Source of the DNA: Pseudomonadales bacterium
GTDB taxonomy: Bacteria; Pseudomonadota; Gammaproteobacteria; Pseudomonadales; Pseudohongiellaceae
Direction: 5' to 3'
DNA: 64,000 nt
NCBI GenBank assembly: GCA_012103535.1
Contig: WLWQ01000003.1
Span: 930,001 to 994,000, forward strand
Within the stretch, counting starts at the first letter, position 1, and each line of letters begins with the position of its first letter. The position numbers were made by a program, and so were the translations under genes. This document shows, in pieces, positions 54,807-62,904 of the stretch. A model generated the notes under the pieces. It was not told the DNA's origin. It saw nothing but the letters and a program-made list of their open reading frames with translations, and ran no database searches.

Positions 54807-55133
54807 ATGTTAGGTAATTCTCTGCGAGACTCAATAAGAGTATTTTTTGTACTTACTGCAATAACTTTGCTTGGCTGTTCATCTGAAGAACAGAGTTCAA
54901 CGCGCGTTGAGAATCTGGAAACTGAAATAGTGGATCAAGAAACTGCAGCCTGTCTTTATGGGGCTGAAAGTATGATTGAGGTTGCTCGTCAGGCGGTTAA
55001 CGATACTAGTAGTCGTCCAGAGCGGCGGGAATCGCGCAGGGTGTTGATGGAGGATTGGGTGGCCAGGCTTGAGGCTGGGGAGAATCCTTGTGGGGTTTAT
55101 GCGGATATTCAGTTGTCGGCTACTACTTTTTGA
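54807..55133 (+). CDS. Small lipoprotein of unknown function
   Basis: 108 aa. A hydrophobic segment ending in LLGCSS predicts lipidation at about Cys24. The mature part is acidic and helical, with two further Cys residues (AACLYG, NPCGVY) that may form a disulfide. It directly follows the membrane-anchored gene at 54300. No family is recognised. Confidence 0.6.
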   Translation: MLGNSLRDSIRVFFVLTAITLLGCSSEEQSSTRVENLETEIVDQETAACLYGAESMIEVARQAVNDTSSRPERRESRRVLMEDWVARLEAGENPCGVYADIQLSATTF

Positions 55134-55355
55134 TAAGTTGGGGTTAATGTCTTTGTAAACTACTGTGTTTTTACTCTGATCCCGTTATTGATTTTTGTAG
55201 CGCAGCCTGCCACGCCTTAACATTGGCGTAATGCGTACTGCCCTTTTCTGATGGATAGAATTCGGAATGATGTAAGTGACTAACTAAATAAAATTGTGAA
55301 TGATGTTAAGTGTCAAGATCGTTATTCACCAGGAAGAATTGGAAGAGACTTCGCC
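55134..55355. other. Intergenic gap
   Basis: About 220 bases. A GTG at 55296 opens the TerB-like frame earlier, but the hydrophobic start and the GGAAGAG ribosome-binding site support ATG 55356. I see no terminator with a clear stem or any RNA gene. Confidence 0.4.
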
Positions 55356-55877
55356 ATGCATATTCTAATTGCGCTTCTTACTGCAATTGCCACCTTGCTA
55401 TTTGCTCTGGATAGACTCGGAATCGACATTGGATGGGTGAATCCTTGGGCGTGGGGAAGACGCAGGCGCTGGCTCAAGCAGTTGCACACGAATCCAGCTT
55501 TCAATCTTGACAGCCCAATGGAAGCAGTAGCTTTATTGCTTGTCGCGACAGCTCGAATTGAGGGTGATTTATCGTCCGATGAGAAAAATGAACTAAGAGC
55601 AATTTTTGAGGAAACATTCAAACAGTCTGAAAAGGACATTTCGGCATTACTAATTTCTAGTACTTACTTACTTGGTTCAGGAGAAGAAGTTGTTAGACGC
55701 CCAGATGAAGTATTGTCTCGGAGCCTGAATAAATTTAGTGACGAACAAAAAGCTTCAGCAATTGAAGTACTCAAGCGTATTTCTAACGTTGGTGGGCCAG
55801 CAAGTGAGAGTCAGAAACAATTTGTCAGTGAAATAGATTCAATTTTGCATAATCAAACAGAAAAAGAGAGTTGGTAA
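55356..55877 (+). CDS. TerB-like (tellurite-resistance fold) membrane-anchored protein
   Basis: 173 aa from ATG 55356. The N-terminal helix (about residues 2-22) is followed by a basic WGRRRRWLKQL and a helical bundle: EAVALLLVATARIEGDLSSDEKNELRAIFEETF, with the acidic EGDLSxxE pattern of TerB-like domains. These domains bind divalent metal or membrane-linked stress complexes. It stands alone, with no ter genes near it. Confidence 0.75.
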   Translation: MHILIALLTAIATLLFALDRLGIDIGWVNPWAWGRRRRWLKQLHTNPAFNLDSPMEAVALLLVATARIEGDLSSDEKNELRAIFEETFKQSEKDISALLISSTYLLGSGEEVVRRPDEVLSRSLNKFSDEQKASAIEVLKRISNVGGPASESQKQFVSEIDSILHNQTEKESW

Positions 55878-56010
55878 AAGAGTACTCACTAGCGAAGGAA
55901 AGTCTGCTATTGGCACTACTGAAACTGAAAACCCAGGGACACTCACAACTTAACAACTAGAGAAAAGCATCGTTGGATTCCTAAGCTGTGAGTATTTCCA
56001 ATTTCAAATT

Positions 56011-58335
56011 TTAGAACCCAAACGTTGCACTAACTCCGATCATCCTTGGCGCACCAATCATCTCTTCATTAAACCCAAGAAAAGAAAGATCAAACGCATA
56101 CACCATGTACTCTTCATCCCCAAGATTTCGTCCCCACAAAGCGATTTCTGTATTCTCATCAGCTGAACGCCATGCCAGTCGAGCATTATAGAGAGTGTAG
56201 GAATCTTCACTTAAGAGTGGGCTGTTCTGCGCATCGAAGAAGACTTCATCCTGATAAGTAAAATCCAGTTGCGCGGTTAGTGTGCCATTGCCTCCACCCA
56301 ACGGAAAATCATGTTGGATCAAACCGTTGTAAGTCAGGTCGGGAGACATGACTATCTGATTGCCGGAAAAATCATCGCCAGTTACTGTATCGACAAAGTC
56401 TTTGTATTCGGAATCCAGAAATCCCAGGCCCAGGTTGATAAACGTATTAGGTGTGGGCAGCCACTGCAGTTCGAGTTCGCCACCGGTTAAATCGGCATCG
56501 GATGCATTACTTAACACCGAGAAAGTTTGCGCACCTACAACAATAAAGGTAAATACCTGAAGATCGGTATAATCATAATGGAACAGTGCACCATTGAATC
56601 GTATGCTTTGATCAGACAACGTAGTCTTAAATCCTACTTCGTAGTTAATCAACTCCTCTGAATCATAGGGCACTATACCGTCGACTGTACTGTCTATGCC
56701 GCCAGCCTTAAAGCCAGTTGAAACTCCACCATAGAACATTACATTGTCATTGTATTGCCAATCTAATACGGCACGACCAGAAACAGAATCGAAATCAGTT
56801 TTGCCATTTGCTGCAAGCCGAACGTTGTTGGTTAGAAATTCCTCGTCATAAATCTGCAGGACATCATGTTCGACTTCTTCATCGGTGTAGCGCAATCCGA
56901 TATTGAGTCTCACGTCGTCATTCAGATCTATAGAAGCGTCACTGTAGAGTGAAAAGCTGGTAATGGTTTGTGTGGTTCTGGAGGCACTGGTGCCGACAAA
57001 CTGTGCCGGACAGAAACCATTCGGATTTCCCGGAGGTGGATTAATCATGCCATCGCCGCAGAAATCAGCATCATCGACACCGATAAAGAAAGGTCTTAGA
57101 TCACCTAATATACTGAAGCCGGTACGGTCGTTCGCTTCGTCATCTAGATAGTAGGCACCTGCTATCCAGTTCCAGCCATCGCGTTGCTGACTCAGGCGAA
57201 ATTCCTGTGAGAAAGTTTCTTGTTCTACTCCCAAAACACCGGAAAGCAATTCGTTCGGGCTGGCATCAGTTTCTTCGGGTCTGGAATCATCCAGATCATC
57301 GAACGCAGTGATAGACGTAAACACCATGTCGCCGATATCTGCCTGCAGCTTGACTGAGGCACCCCAAAATTCCGTATCATTTTTTGCTTCTACGTTGTAA
57401 GACCCTTCATCGTAAGCAGTCGCGGCAGGAATGACCGTGCCATCAGCAGTGGTAAAAGGCTGGTTTTCTGAATAACCAAAGGCATCAGCACACAGCCCGG
57501 CTCTAATATCACCCAGTGAGCACATCTCACCCACTGCATCAAACAAACCCAGGTGCCGATACTGGACTGCATCAGATTCGGTTTTTCCACCGTGAAAATT
57601 AAACAGCACATTTACTGAATCGCTAGGATCCCATTCGATCAGTGCTCGATAAGCCAGCTCATCAATACCCTGTTGATCGTTGCCAGTCAGCAGGTTGTCC
57701 ATCCAGCCATCGGAATCGGTTTTTAATACAGAGAGTCGATAGCCAAGCGTGTCTGAGATTGGACCGCCGGCTGCACCTTCAAAACTGGTATAGCCGAATT
57801 CGCCCGCGTTGATGCGGAGATCGGCTTCAAATTCATCTGTGGGCTTGCGGGCCACGTAATTAACAGCACCACCGGTCGCGTTGCGGCCATAGAGAGTACC
57901 TTGAGGACCACGCAGCATTTCAATGCGCTCCATGTCTAGCAGTTGAAATATCTGACCTGCGCTTTGTGCAACGTAGACTTCATCAGCATAGGGTGCGATA
58001 GCAGCTGGCGAAAAAACACGAAAGTCGCTTACACCTACTCCGCGAATAAAGATCGCTGGTATTCCGGTTTCACCATTCGGATAACCGACATTGAAGTTGG
58101 GAGTTTGTGCAGCGATATCAACAGATTGCTGGAAGCCAAGTTCCTCGATCATATTGCCGGTAAAGGCAGTGACCGATAGGGGAGTATCTTGCAGATTTTG
58201 TTCGCGTCTTTGCGCTTCAACAATAATCTCTTCGATGACAGCTCCTTCCTGGGCAAGCAATGATTGGCTGACCAGGGGGAGTGATGAAATGACGGTTAGA
58301 CTAATTGCGGTAGAAATTCTCGTGCGTTTAAACAT
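56011..58335 (-). CDS. TonB-dependent outer-membrane receptor
   Basis: 774 aa. A signal peptide ends near LLAQEG; EEIIVEAQRREQNLQDTPLSVTAFT is the TonB box and plug start. LLDMERIEMLRGPQGTLYGRNATGGAVNYVARKP is the conserved plug end. The barrel closes with GVSATFGF, the C-terminal aromatic needed for outer-membrane insertion. It is the FecA-like/iron-siderophore or sugar-oligomer class seen widely in marine bacteria; the substrate is unknown. It faces the TerB-like gene. Confidence 0.95.
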   Translation of the reverse strand: MFKRTRISTAISLTVISSLPLVSQSLLAQEGAVIEEIIVEAQRREQNLQDTPLSVTAFTGNMIEELGFQQSVDIAAQTPNFNVGYPNGETGIPAIFIRGVGVSDFRVFSPAAIAPYADEVYVAQSAGQIFQLLDMERIEMLRGPQGTLYGRNATGGAVNYVARKPTDEFEADLRINAGEFGYTSFEGAAGGPISDTLGYRLSVLKTDSDGWMDNLLTGNDQQGIDELAYRALIEWDPSDSVNVLFNFHGGKTESDAVQYRHLGLFDAVGEMCSLGDIRAGLCADAFGYSENQPFTTADGTVIPAATAYDEGSYNVEAKNDTEFWGASVKLQADIGDMVFTSITAFDDLDDSRPEETDASPNELLSGVLGVEQETFSQEFRLSQQRDGWNWIAGAYYLDDEANDRTGFSILGDLRPFFIGVDDADFCGDGMINPPPGNPNGFCPAQFVGTSASRTTQTITSFSLYSDASIDLNDDVRLNIGLRYTDEEVEHDVLQIYDEEFLTNNVRLAANGKTDFDSVSGRAVLDWQYNDNVMFYGGVSTGFKAGGIDSTVDGIVPYDSEELINYEVGFKTTLSDQSIRFNGALFHYDYTDLQVFTFIVVGAQTFSVLSNASDADLTGGELELQWLPTPNTFINLGLGFLDSEYKDFVDTVTGDDFSGNQIVMSPDLTYNGLIQHDFPLGGGNGTLTAQLDFTYQDEVFFDAQNSPLLSEDSYTLYNARLAWRSADENTEIALWGRNLGDEEYMVYAFDLSFLGFNEEMIGAPRMIGVSATFGF

Positions 58336-58453
58336 GGGATCTCTCCAATTTTGGGGGGCCTTACAACCATAACAGTGTTTGTGGTGGAGTCAATCGGGTG
58401 GGGGAATATACCAAAAGGGGTCAAGAAAAGAGTCTGAGTAATTTGAGACTGTA
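58336..58453. other. Upstream region of the second TonB receptor
   Basis: About 120 bases. It should hold the leftward promoter of the receptor. No iron-box or other known operator is clear by eye. Confidence 0.35.
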
Positions 58454-58542
58454 GCGGGGGGAGCTGCGACCTACATCCCTGTAGGTCGCCCCTTCGGGGC
58501 CGTCGGCAGAGCCAACGTCCAAAATCGTTCCAGACGATTTTG
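58454..58542. repeat. Cluster of three perfect hairpins
   Basis: Arms are GACCTACA/TGTAGGTC (58468-58487, loop TCCC), GCCCC/GGGGC (58488-58500, loop TTC) and CAAAATCGT/ACGATTTTG (58520-58542, loop TCCAG). The cluster begins with GCGGGGGGAGCTG (58454-58466), matching 12 of 13 bases of the tmRNA-like end at 58627-58639. It looks like a non-coding repeat element or structured RNA; it has no open reading frame of note. Confidence 0.7.
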
Positions 58543-58582
58543 TGAACCCGACTTTAAGAGTTCAAGTTCGCAGCATTCATCC

Positions 58583-58619
58583 AAATTAAAAAGCCCAGCT
58601 ATGCTGGGCTTTTTAATTT
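58583..58619. terminator. Bidirectional intrinsic terminator
   Basis: Perfect 17-bp arms (AAATTAAAAAGCCCAGC and its complement) with a TAT loop; a GC core and A/T-rich outer parts give a U-tract on both strands. It directly follows the tmRNA/tRNA-like 3' end on the minus strand, so it is probably that gene's original terminator. Confidence 0.9.
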
Positions 58620-58639
58620 GGTGGAGGCGGGGGGAGTTG
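58619..58639 (-). other. tmRNA/tRNA 3'-end fragment: putative island attachment site
   Basis: Read leftward it spells CAACT (T-loop half), CCCCC (T-stem strand), CGCCTCC (acceptor strand) and ACCA. This order fits a tmRNA (ssrA) or tRNA 3' end. Only these 21 bases match; the sequence to the right is not an RNA gene. Such a fragment beside the original terminator is the usual attR of an island that uses an RNA gene 3' end. The intact gene would lie beyond the other island end, outside the window. Confidence 0.6.
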
Positions 58640-59011
58640 GTAATTGTATATATCTATATGTAATATAACCATAAAGATTCATCAATCTATCACTAGTGTT
58701 ACTAGAGATGTTACTAATATTTTAAGTTTTTCCGTTGGTCCATATATAGCAATATCTCTTATTATTGTTCTAAATTGCGATCCCTAATTTCTCCGTGTCA
58801 CCTATTAAATAGTCAATGATCTTGAATTTTTGTCTCGTTATCAATTAGATAAAAAGTGCTCACATCTTAAGGCCAAGTACTCAATTTTTGTGACTACGTT
58901 TGAATCTTAAAAGGACACAGAAACTCGGCGTAATGAACACTGAAACTACAGACCTGCTTCGGTAAATTTAAGGCGATATCAAATTAGATTTCGGATGAAA
59001 TACAAATTGCA
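58640..59011. other. A+T-rich leader of the island gene set
   Basis: About 370 bases without a gene of normal size. It holds an 8-bp direct repeat TGTTACTA, twice with a 12-bp period (58697-58704 and 58709-58716), which could bind a regulator, and a six-codon frame (58995-59015) whose TGA overlaps the next ATG. The base composition is clearly richer in A and T than the region left of 58600. Confidence 0.5.
58697..58716. repeat. TGTTACTA direct repeat, 12-bp period
   Basis: Two exact copies of TGTTACTA separated by GAGA lie about 300 bases before the island gene set. A one-turn period suits a dimeric or paired regulator site. Confidence 0.45.
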
Positions 59012-59015
59012 ATGA
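58995..59015 (+). other. Six-codon upstream frame overlapping the propeller gene start
   Basis: ATG AAA TAC AAA TTG CAA TGA; the TGA overlaps the ATG at 59012 as ATGA. Translational coupling or attenuation is possible, but no strong ribosome-binding site is visible before it. Confidence 0.3.
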
Positions 59016-61267
59016 AATCGAAAAACGCTGTTTCAAAAATTACCCCTCGTGCTGTCAAAGGCTGCATAGTCACTCCAATTAGTCTTCCCGTTTCGAAATT
59101 CATTCTCAGTGTGGTAGATTCAGCTCCAGTCTTTGGTTCCGGTCCCACATTTAGAATTTGCGACGCCGGATCATTGGTCGCAATCAAAGGTAAAAAATCA
59201 ATTCTAATTTGGGATCTTGTGCAAAATGAGCTGAAAACAAAATTCGAGAGTGCGTTGAGAATTGGAAAAGTAGGGATTAGTGGTGATGGGCGTTTCGCAG
59301 TATTTATAAATGCCAGAGAAATTCAGAAATTCAATACGCAATCTGGTGAAGTAAAAATTCTTTGTGACATCAAAAATGATTCTGAAAAACTGTTTGCTAC
59401 TTCCAAAAACCATGTAGCTATACCTCATAAAACCTCAGGTGACCGATTTCTGGTCAAAGTCCAGAACTATGGTGAGGATGAAGTAAGATACCAATTTGAA
59501 GTTCCAATCCTTGAATGGTTTGAGGGATCTGCTCTTAGCAGTAACGGAAAATATTTTGCAGTCGCCAATGGGAAGAAGAAAAAAATTCAAGTTTATTGTG
59601 AAGGGAAACTCATCATTAGTAATATTCCGATGAGTCAGCATAACCAAATAAACGGATTTGTGGGTGAGAATCTACTTGTTCATAGCTCGAATGGGTGGTC
59701 ACGCCCACTTACTTATACTTTGTGGGATTGCACTAATAAGAAGATAGTTTGGTCGTGTGATATTCCACAGGGCCACGAGTACATTGGGAACACGTCTGTC
59801 GGAATCTGGTTCGTCGATTTCAATGTAAATACCAGCAAGTCGACCGTTATTCTTCGCGATCATTTGTCCGGTATTGTTAAGGACAGAATTTCAACAAATG
59901 GTTTTAGATTATCCTGTATTGCGAAGCATTTTCTATTCGCGGATCATTCTTCGGGTGAGATCAAAATCATTTCCCATCCTTCAATGTTGAAGAGCTTCCC
60001 AGGAAATAGCTTTCATGTTGCTCCGCTGGATTCGTTCCGTGAGTGTCTACCTATTGGAGAAAAGATTCTTTATAGCTTTGACAAAGTTTACGATGGTCTT
60101 AAAGAGCATTATCTTAACTGCTTTGATCTTTTAGGCGGATCTCTTGAATGGCAGAAAAAATACAGCTCTGCTTTTAGTATGGACATCAATAAGTCACATA
60201 TAGCGATCAGCTGTAAAGACTCTATTGACCTGTACTCTTTGAGTGGTGAATTGGAAAAATCCTTGGATCTTAAAAATTCCCCAAAATTCTCTCGCGGTAT
60301 TGCGCTTGCAAATGATGGATGTATCGCTGTGCTACAAGATATGCGTATTTATTTGTGGTCTCAAGGCTCCAGTTCGCCATGCTTCTCGATAGCAATCCCC
60401 AAAAAATTTCATGCGGCAGATCAGTTTAATCCCACATTACATTTTTCGATTGATTCTCAGAGGCTGATTGCGCATTATTTTCTCGGGGGTGGCGTGGTAC
60501 TTGGAAAAGTAAATAATTCCTGGAAAAACTGCACGTTAGTTACCAACAAACAAGACACATTCTGGAAAAATGGAGATTTTTATGTCCCCCGAGAAGAGAG
60601 CGGAGTAAGTTCGGATAACAAAACTCTGAGACTAAGGAGGACAACGAATGAAGGATCTGAAGTTGCCCTCTCAATTGGAATTCCAACAGCTATCGGAAAA
60701 TGCAAAATCTCATCTACGTGTGACAAGTTTGTAGTTGAAGTAGATCTCGGCGAGAGTAAACGAGTTGCGCAGGTATTTTTGTTAAATTCTGGCGAGAAAT
60801 TGTCCGAAATTCCTTTGCCGTATGGTTCTTCAACTGGCTGGAATGAAATTAAATTGTTTGACGATAAGCTTATTGTTTCTGAGTATGGAAAACATTTGAT
60901 TTTCGATTGTTATAGCGGAGATCATCTTGCGACCCTGTACGGTATTACGGAAGGATTTCTCTGGACCGCCCCCGCTACTGAAGTTGAAAAGTCTAGAGGT
61001 GTCAATGAATGGCTTTACACAAACAGGGAGGACTTGGTCAATGTCATTGTAGATGAGACAACAAACGGTTCGATTGCTGTTATTAAAGATGCCGAGGAGC
61101 GTAAATTGTTCTTAGCTGCCGTAAACAAGAAGGAAAGGGTACTTTCCGCGCTTTACGATGCTGAAAAAGCCAATAAAGATCGTTTGATGTCTGAAACCCT
61201 TTCGCGGTTATCTCCCCCTAAAGATAACTCTTCTTTTTCCGAATTGCCTCACCCGCTAAATAAATGA
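59012..61267 (+). CDS. Large beta-propeller-like protein of the island gene set
   Basis: 751 aa with no signal peptide or membrane helix, so cytosolic. Repeating blades are visible, such as SILIWDLVQNELKTKF (about residue 64), ALSSNGKYFAVANGKKKKIQVY, YTLWDCTNKKIVWSCD, NCFDLLGGSLEWQKKY and LIFDCYSGDHLATLYG, each ending in a W/L-D or G-D turn as in WD40/PQQ-like propellers. There is room for about two propellers. The last 70 residues are charged and helical. It probably acts as a scaffold or sensor for the J-like protein and Clp-type ATPase encoded next; that is inference. Confidence 0.75.
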   Translation: MKSKNAVSKITPRAVKGCIVTPISLPVSKFILSVVDSAPVFGSGPTFRICDAGSLVAIKGKKSILIWDLVQNELKTKFESALRIGKVGISGDGRFAVFINAREIQKFNTQSGEVKILCDIKNDSEKLFATSKNHVAIPHKTSGDRFLVKVQNYGEDEVRYQFEVPILEWFEGSALSSNGKYFAVANGKKKKIQVYCEGKLIISNIPMSQHNQINGFVGENLLVHSSNGWSRPLTYTLWDCTNKKIVWSCDIPQGHEYIGNTSVGIWFVDFNVNTSKSTVILRDHLSGIVKDRISTNGFRLSCIAKHFLFADHSSGEIKIISHPSMLKSFPGNSFHVAPLDSFRECLPIGEKILYSFDKVYDGLKEHYLNCFDLLGGSLEWQKKYSSAFSMDINKSHIAISCKDSIDLYSLSGELEKSLDLKNSPKFSRGIALANDGCIAVLQDMRIYLWSQGSSSPCFSIAIPKKFHAADQFNPTLHFSIDSQRLIAHYFLGGGVVLGKVNNSWKNCTLVTNKQDTFWKNGDFYVPREESGVSSDNKTLRLRRTTNEGSEVALSIGIPTAIGKCKISSTCDKFVVEVDLGESKRVAQVFLLNSGEKLSEIPLPYGSSTGWNEIKLFDDKLIVSEYGKHLIFDCYSGDHLATLYGITEGFLWTAPATEVEKSRGVNEWLYTNREDLVNVIVDETTNGSIAVIKDAEERKLFLAAVNKKERVLSALYDAEKANKDRLMSETLSRLSPPKDNSSFSELPHPLNK

Positions 61268-61376
61268 GCAACCTTAATCAGTTTCTGGACACAATAAATG
61301 GCCATTATGGACACTGAACCTCGCATACGAGAGATCTACAATATTCTCAGTTAATATGAACTTTGAGGGTATTAAA

Positions 61377-62900
61377 ATGCATTTTACGGTATCCGACAAT
61401 ATTAGAAGAAAATTTGCAAACTCCAATGGGAAACCAAAAAAGGCTGAAGATTTGGAGAAATTAATACTGGAAGATGATGGGGATCCGGTCTTTTCACGAA
61501 ATCAGAATGATTCAATTCAGCCATATACAAAAACCACAATAAAAAAGATCTTATCTTCAGAATCGAACGGTGATATTCGATGGTTTCAAGATGAGACGCT
61601 TGCTCGCATCGCAAGATTCTTAGAATTAGATGTCGTTAAAATATCCTGTATGTTAGTTCAAACCTCTCTTGAACAAGAATTCTTGAGTGCAAAAAATCAT
61701 GATGTTGTGGCGCAGATTGATGTTAAACACCCAGATTCAAGGCCAAAAGATCTTATTCGAGAGCGAGTTGAGACTTGGCAAGAGTTCTGCAAAAAGCAAT
61801 CTTCATCACACAAATTGGATGAATGGTTTTCATTACTATTGAAGTACAATTTCAAGATATCAAAGGATGGGTTTGCTGGCCTTGTTGATCAGGTTCATAT
61901 AGAGGGAATGCATTCTCGGGATTTGGATTCTTCAGAGCTTGTTCTATTTTCAGAATTGCAGATTCATCAAATTGAGAACGGTTCAGAAAAATTCATTTCA
62001 TTGAAACTGATTTGGCAAGAATATCTGCATCTTCTCGATTCAGTTAATGCGGAATTTGAAAAAGCCTGTCTTTTTTCAAAAGAAAAAGACCTCAAATATT
62101 CTAAAATATTCGGTGATATCGATTTACCTCTGCGGCGCATTAAGGCTTCTATAGAGATTTTGAAATCCAAAATTGGTCTGAAAAAAACTGATTCCACGCT
62201 TAGCATTAGTGAAATTTCTCTTCGCTTAGAACAGCTTCGAGAAAAGAATGAAAGAGTGTTAAAGGAGCAGGAAGCAGATTTCCATTTCGCCTTATTGTTT
62301 GAAAGTGGTCGATTAGACATCGGTGGTTGCTCGGCGGAAGACTTTGCGGAATCGGAGGAAAGGCGACAGGTTTTACGGCGGCGATGCGAAAGACTTTGCC
62401 ATCCAGACAAATTGGCTCACTCAAACCTCTCTGAAAATCAAAAACAAGAGCTGTTAGAAAAGTTTCACGAAATTCGAGCTATCTCAAGGAGTGAAATAAA
62501 CCAAGATGCGCGCTCCGAAGCCAAATTAATGGACATTCTAAATCGCATTGAAACCATTCATGTGATGGCAGGTTTGGACATCGATGTCAATTTCGTCATT
62601 GTTGGTGAAAGTGACGAAGAGAAAATATCATGGCTCGAAAAAGAAATAGCTACCCTAAAGGCCGAAATCGCCAAGGTTGAATTTGATTTGCAGACTATGG
62701 CGTTAGATTCGAGTCAGATGAAAAAACGTCAATCTCTCACTTCAGAAGCAAGTGTGAAAGACCAGCGTGAAAGTCTTTCCGCTGAGAGAGATATGTGCGC
62801 TGCGGAGCTTTCGGAACTAAAAAATCAGCTCCGATCATTGTTTCCAGAATCAAGTGCCATAGACCTTTTTTCTGATTTGCACATAGATAGTGAGGACTAA
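61377..62900 (+). CDS. J-domain-like protein with N-terminal putative DNA-binding region and coiled coil
   Basis: 507 aa from ATG 61377, with GAGGG nine bases before it (ATG 61356 lacks one). Residues 1-100 include a YTKTTIKKILSSESNGDIRWFQDETLARIARFLELD segment resembling a Cro/XRE-type helix-turn-helix. Near residues 325-375, RRQVLRRRCERLCHPDKLAHSN ends in HPD (342-344), the J-domain motif that stimulates Hsp70-type ATPases. Residues 415-495 form a coiled coil. It lies between the propeller and the Clp-like gene and ends four bases before the latter. Confidence 0.75.
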   Translation: MHFTVSDNIRRKFANSNGKPKKAEDLEKLILEDDGDPVFSRNQNDSIQPYTKTTIKKILSSESNGDIRWFQDETLARIARFLELDVVKISCMLVQTSLEQEFLSAKNHDVVAQIDVKHPDSRPKDLIRERVETWQEFCKKQSSSHKLDEWFSLLLKYNFKISKDGFAGLVDQVHIEGMHSRDLDSSELVLFSELQIHQIENGSEKFISLKLIWQEYLHLLDSVNAEFEKACLFSKEKDLKYSKIFGDIDLPLRRIKASIEILKSKIGLKKTDSTLSISEISLRLEQLREKNERVLKEQEADFHFALLFESGRLDIGGCSAEDFAESEERRQVLRRRCERLCHPDKLAHSNLSENQKQELLEKFHEIRAISRSEINQDARSEAKLMDILNRIETIHVMAGLDIDVNFVIVGESDEEKISWLEKEIATLKAEIAKVEFDLQTMALDSSQMKKRQSLTSEASVKDQRESLSAERDMCAAELSELKNQLRSLFPESSAIDLFSDLHIDSED

Positions 62901-62904
62901 TTCA

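Noticed and set aside
55356..55877. TerB-like gene as part of the island system
   Set aside because: It lies left of the putative attachment site and is separated by the second TonB receptor.
58454..58660. Complete tRNA or tmRNA gene
   Set aside because: Only the last 21 bases match; no matching 5' acceptor strand, D-arm or anticodon arm lies to the right.
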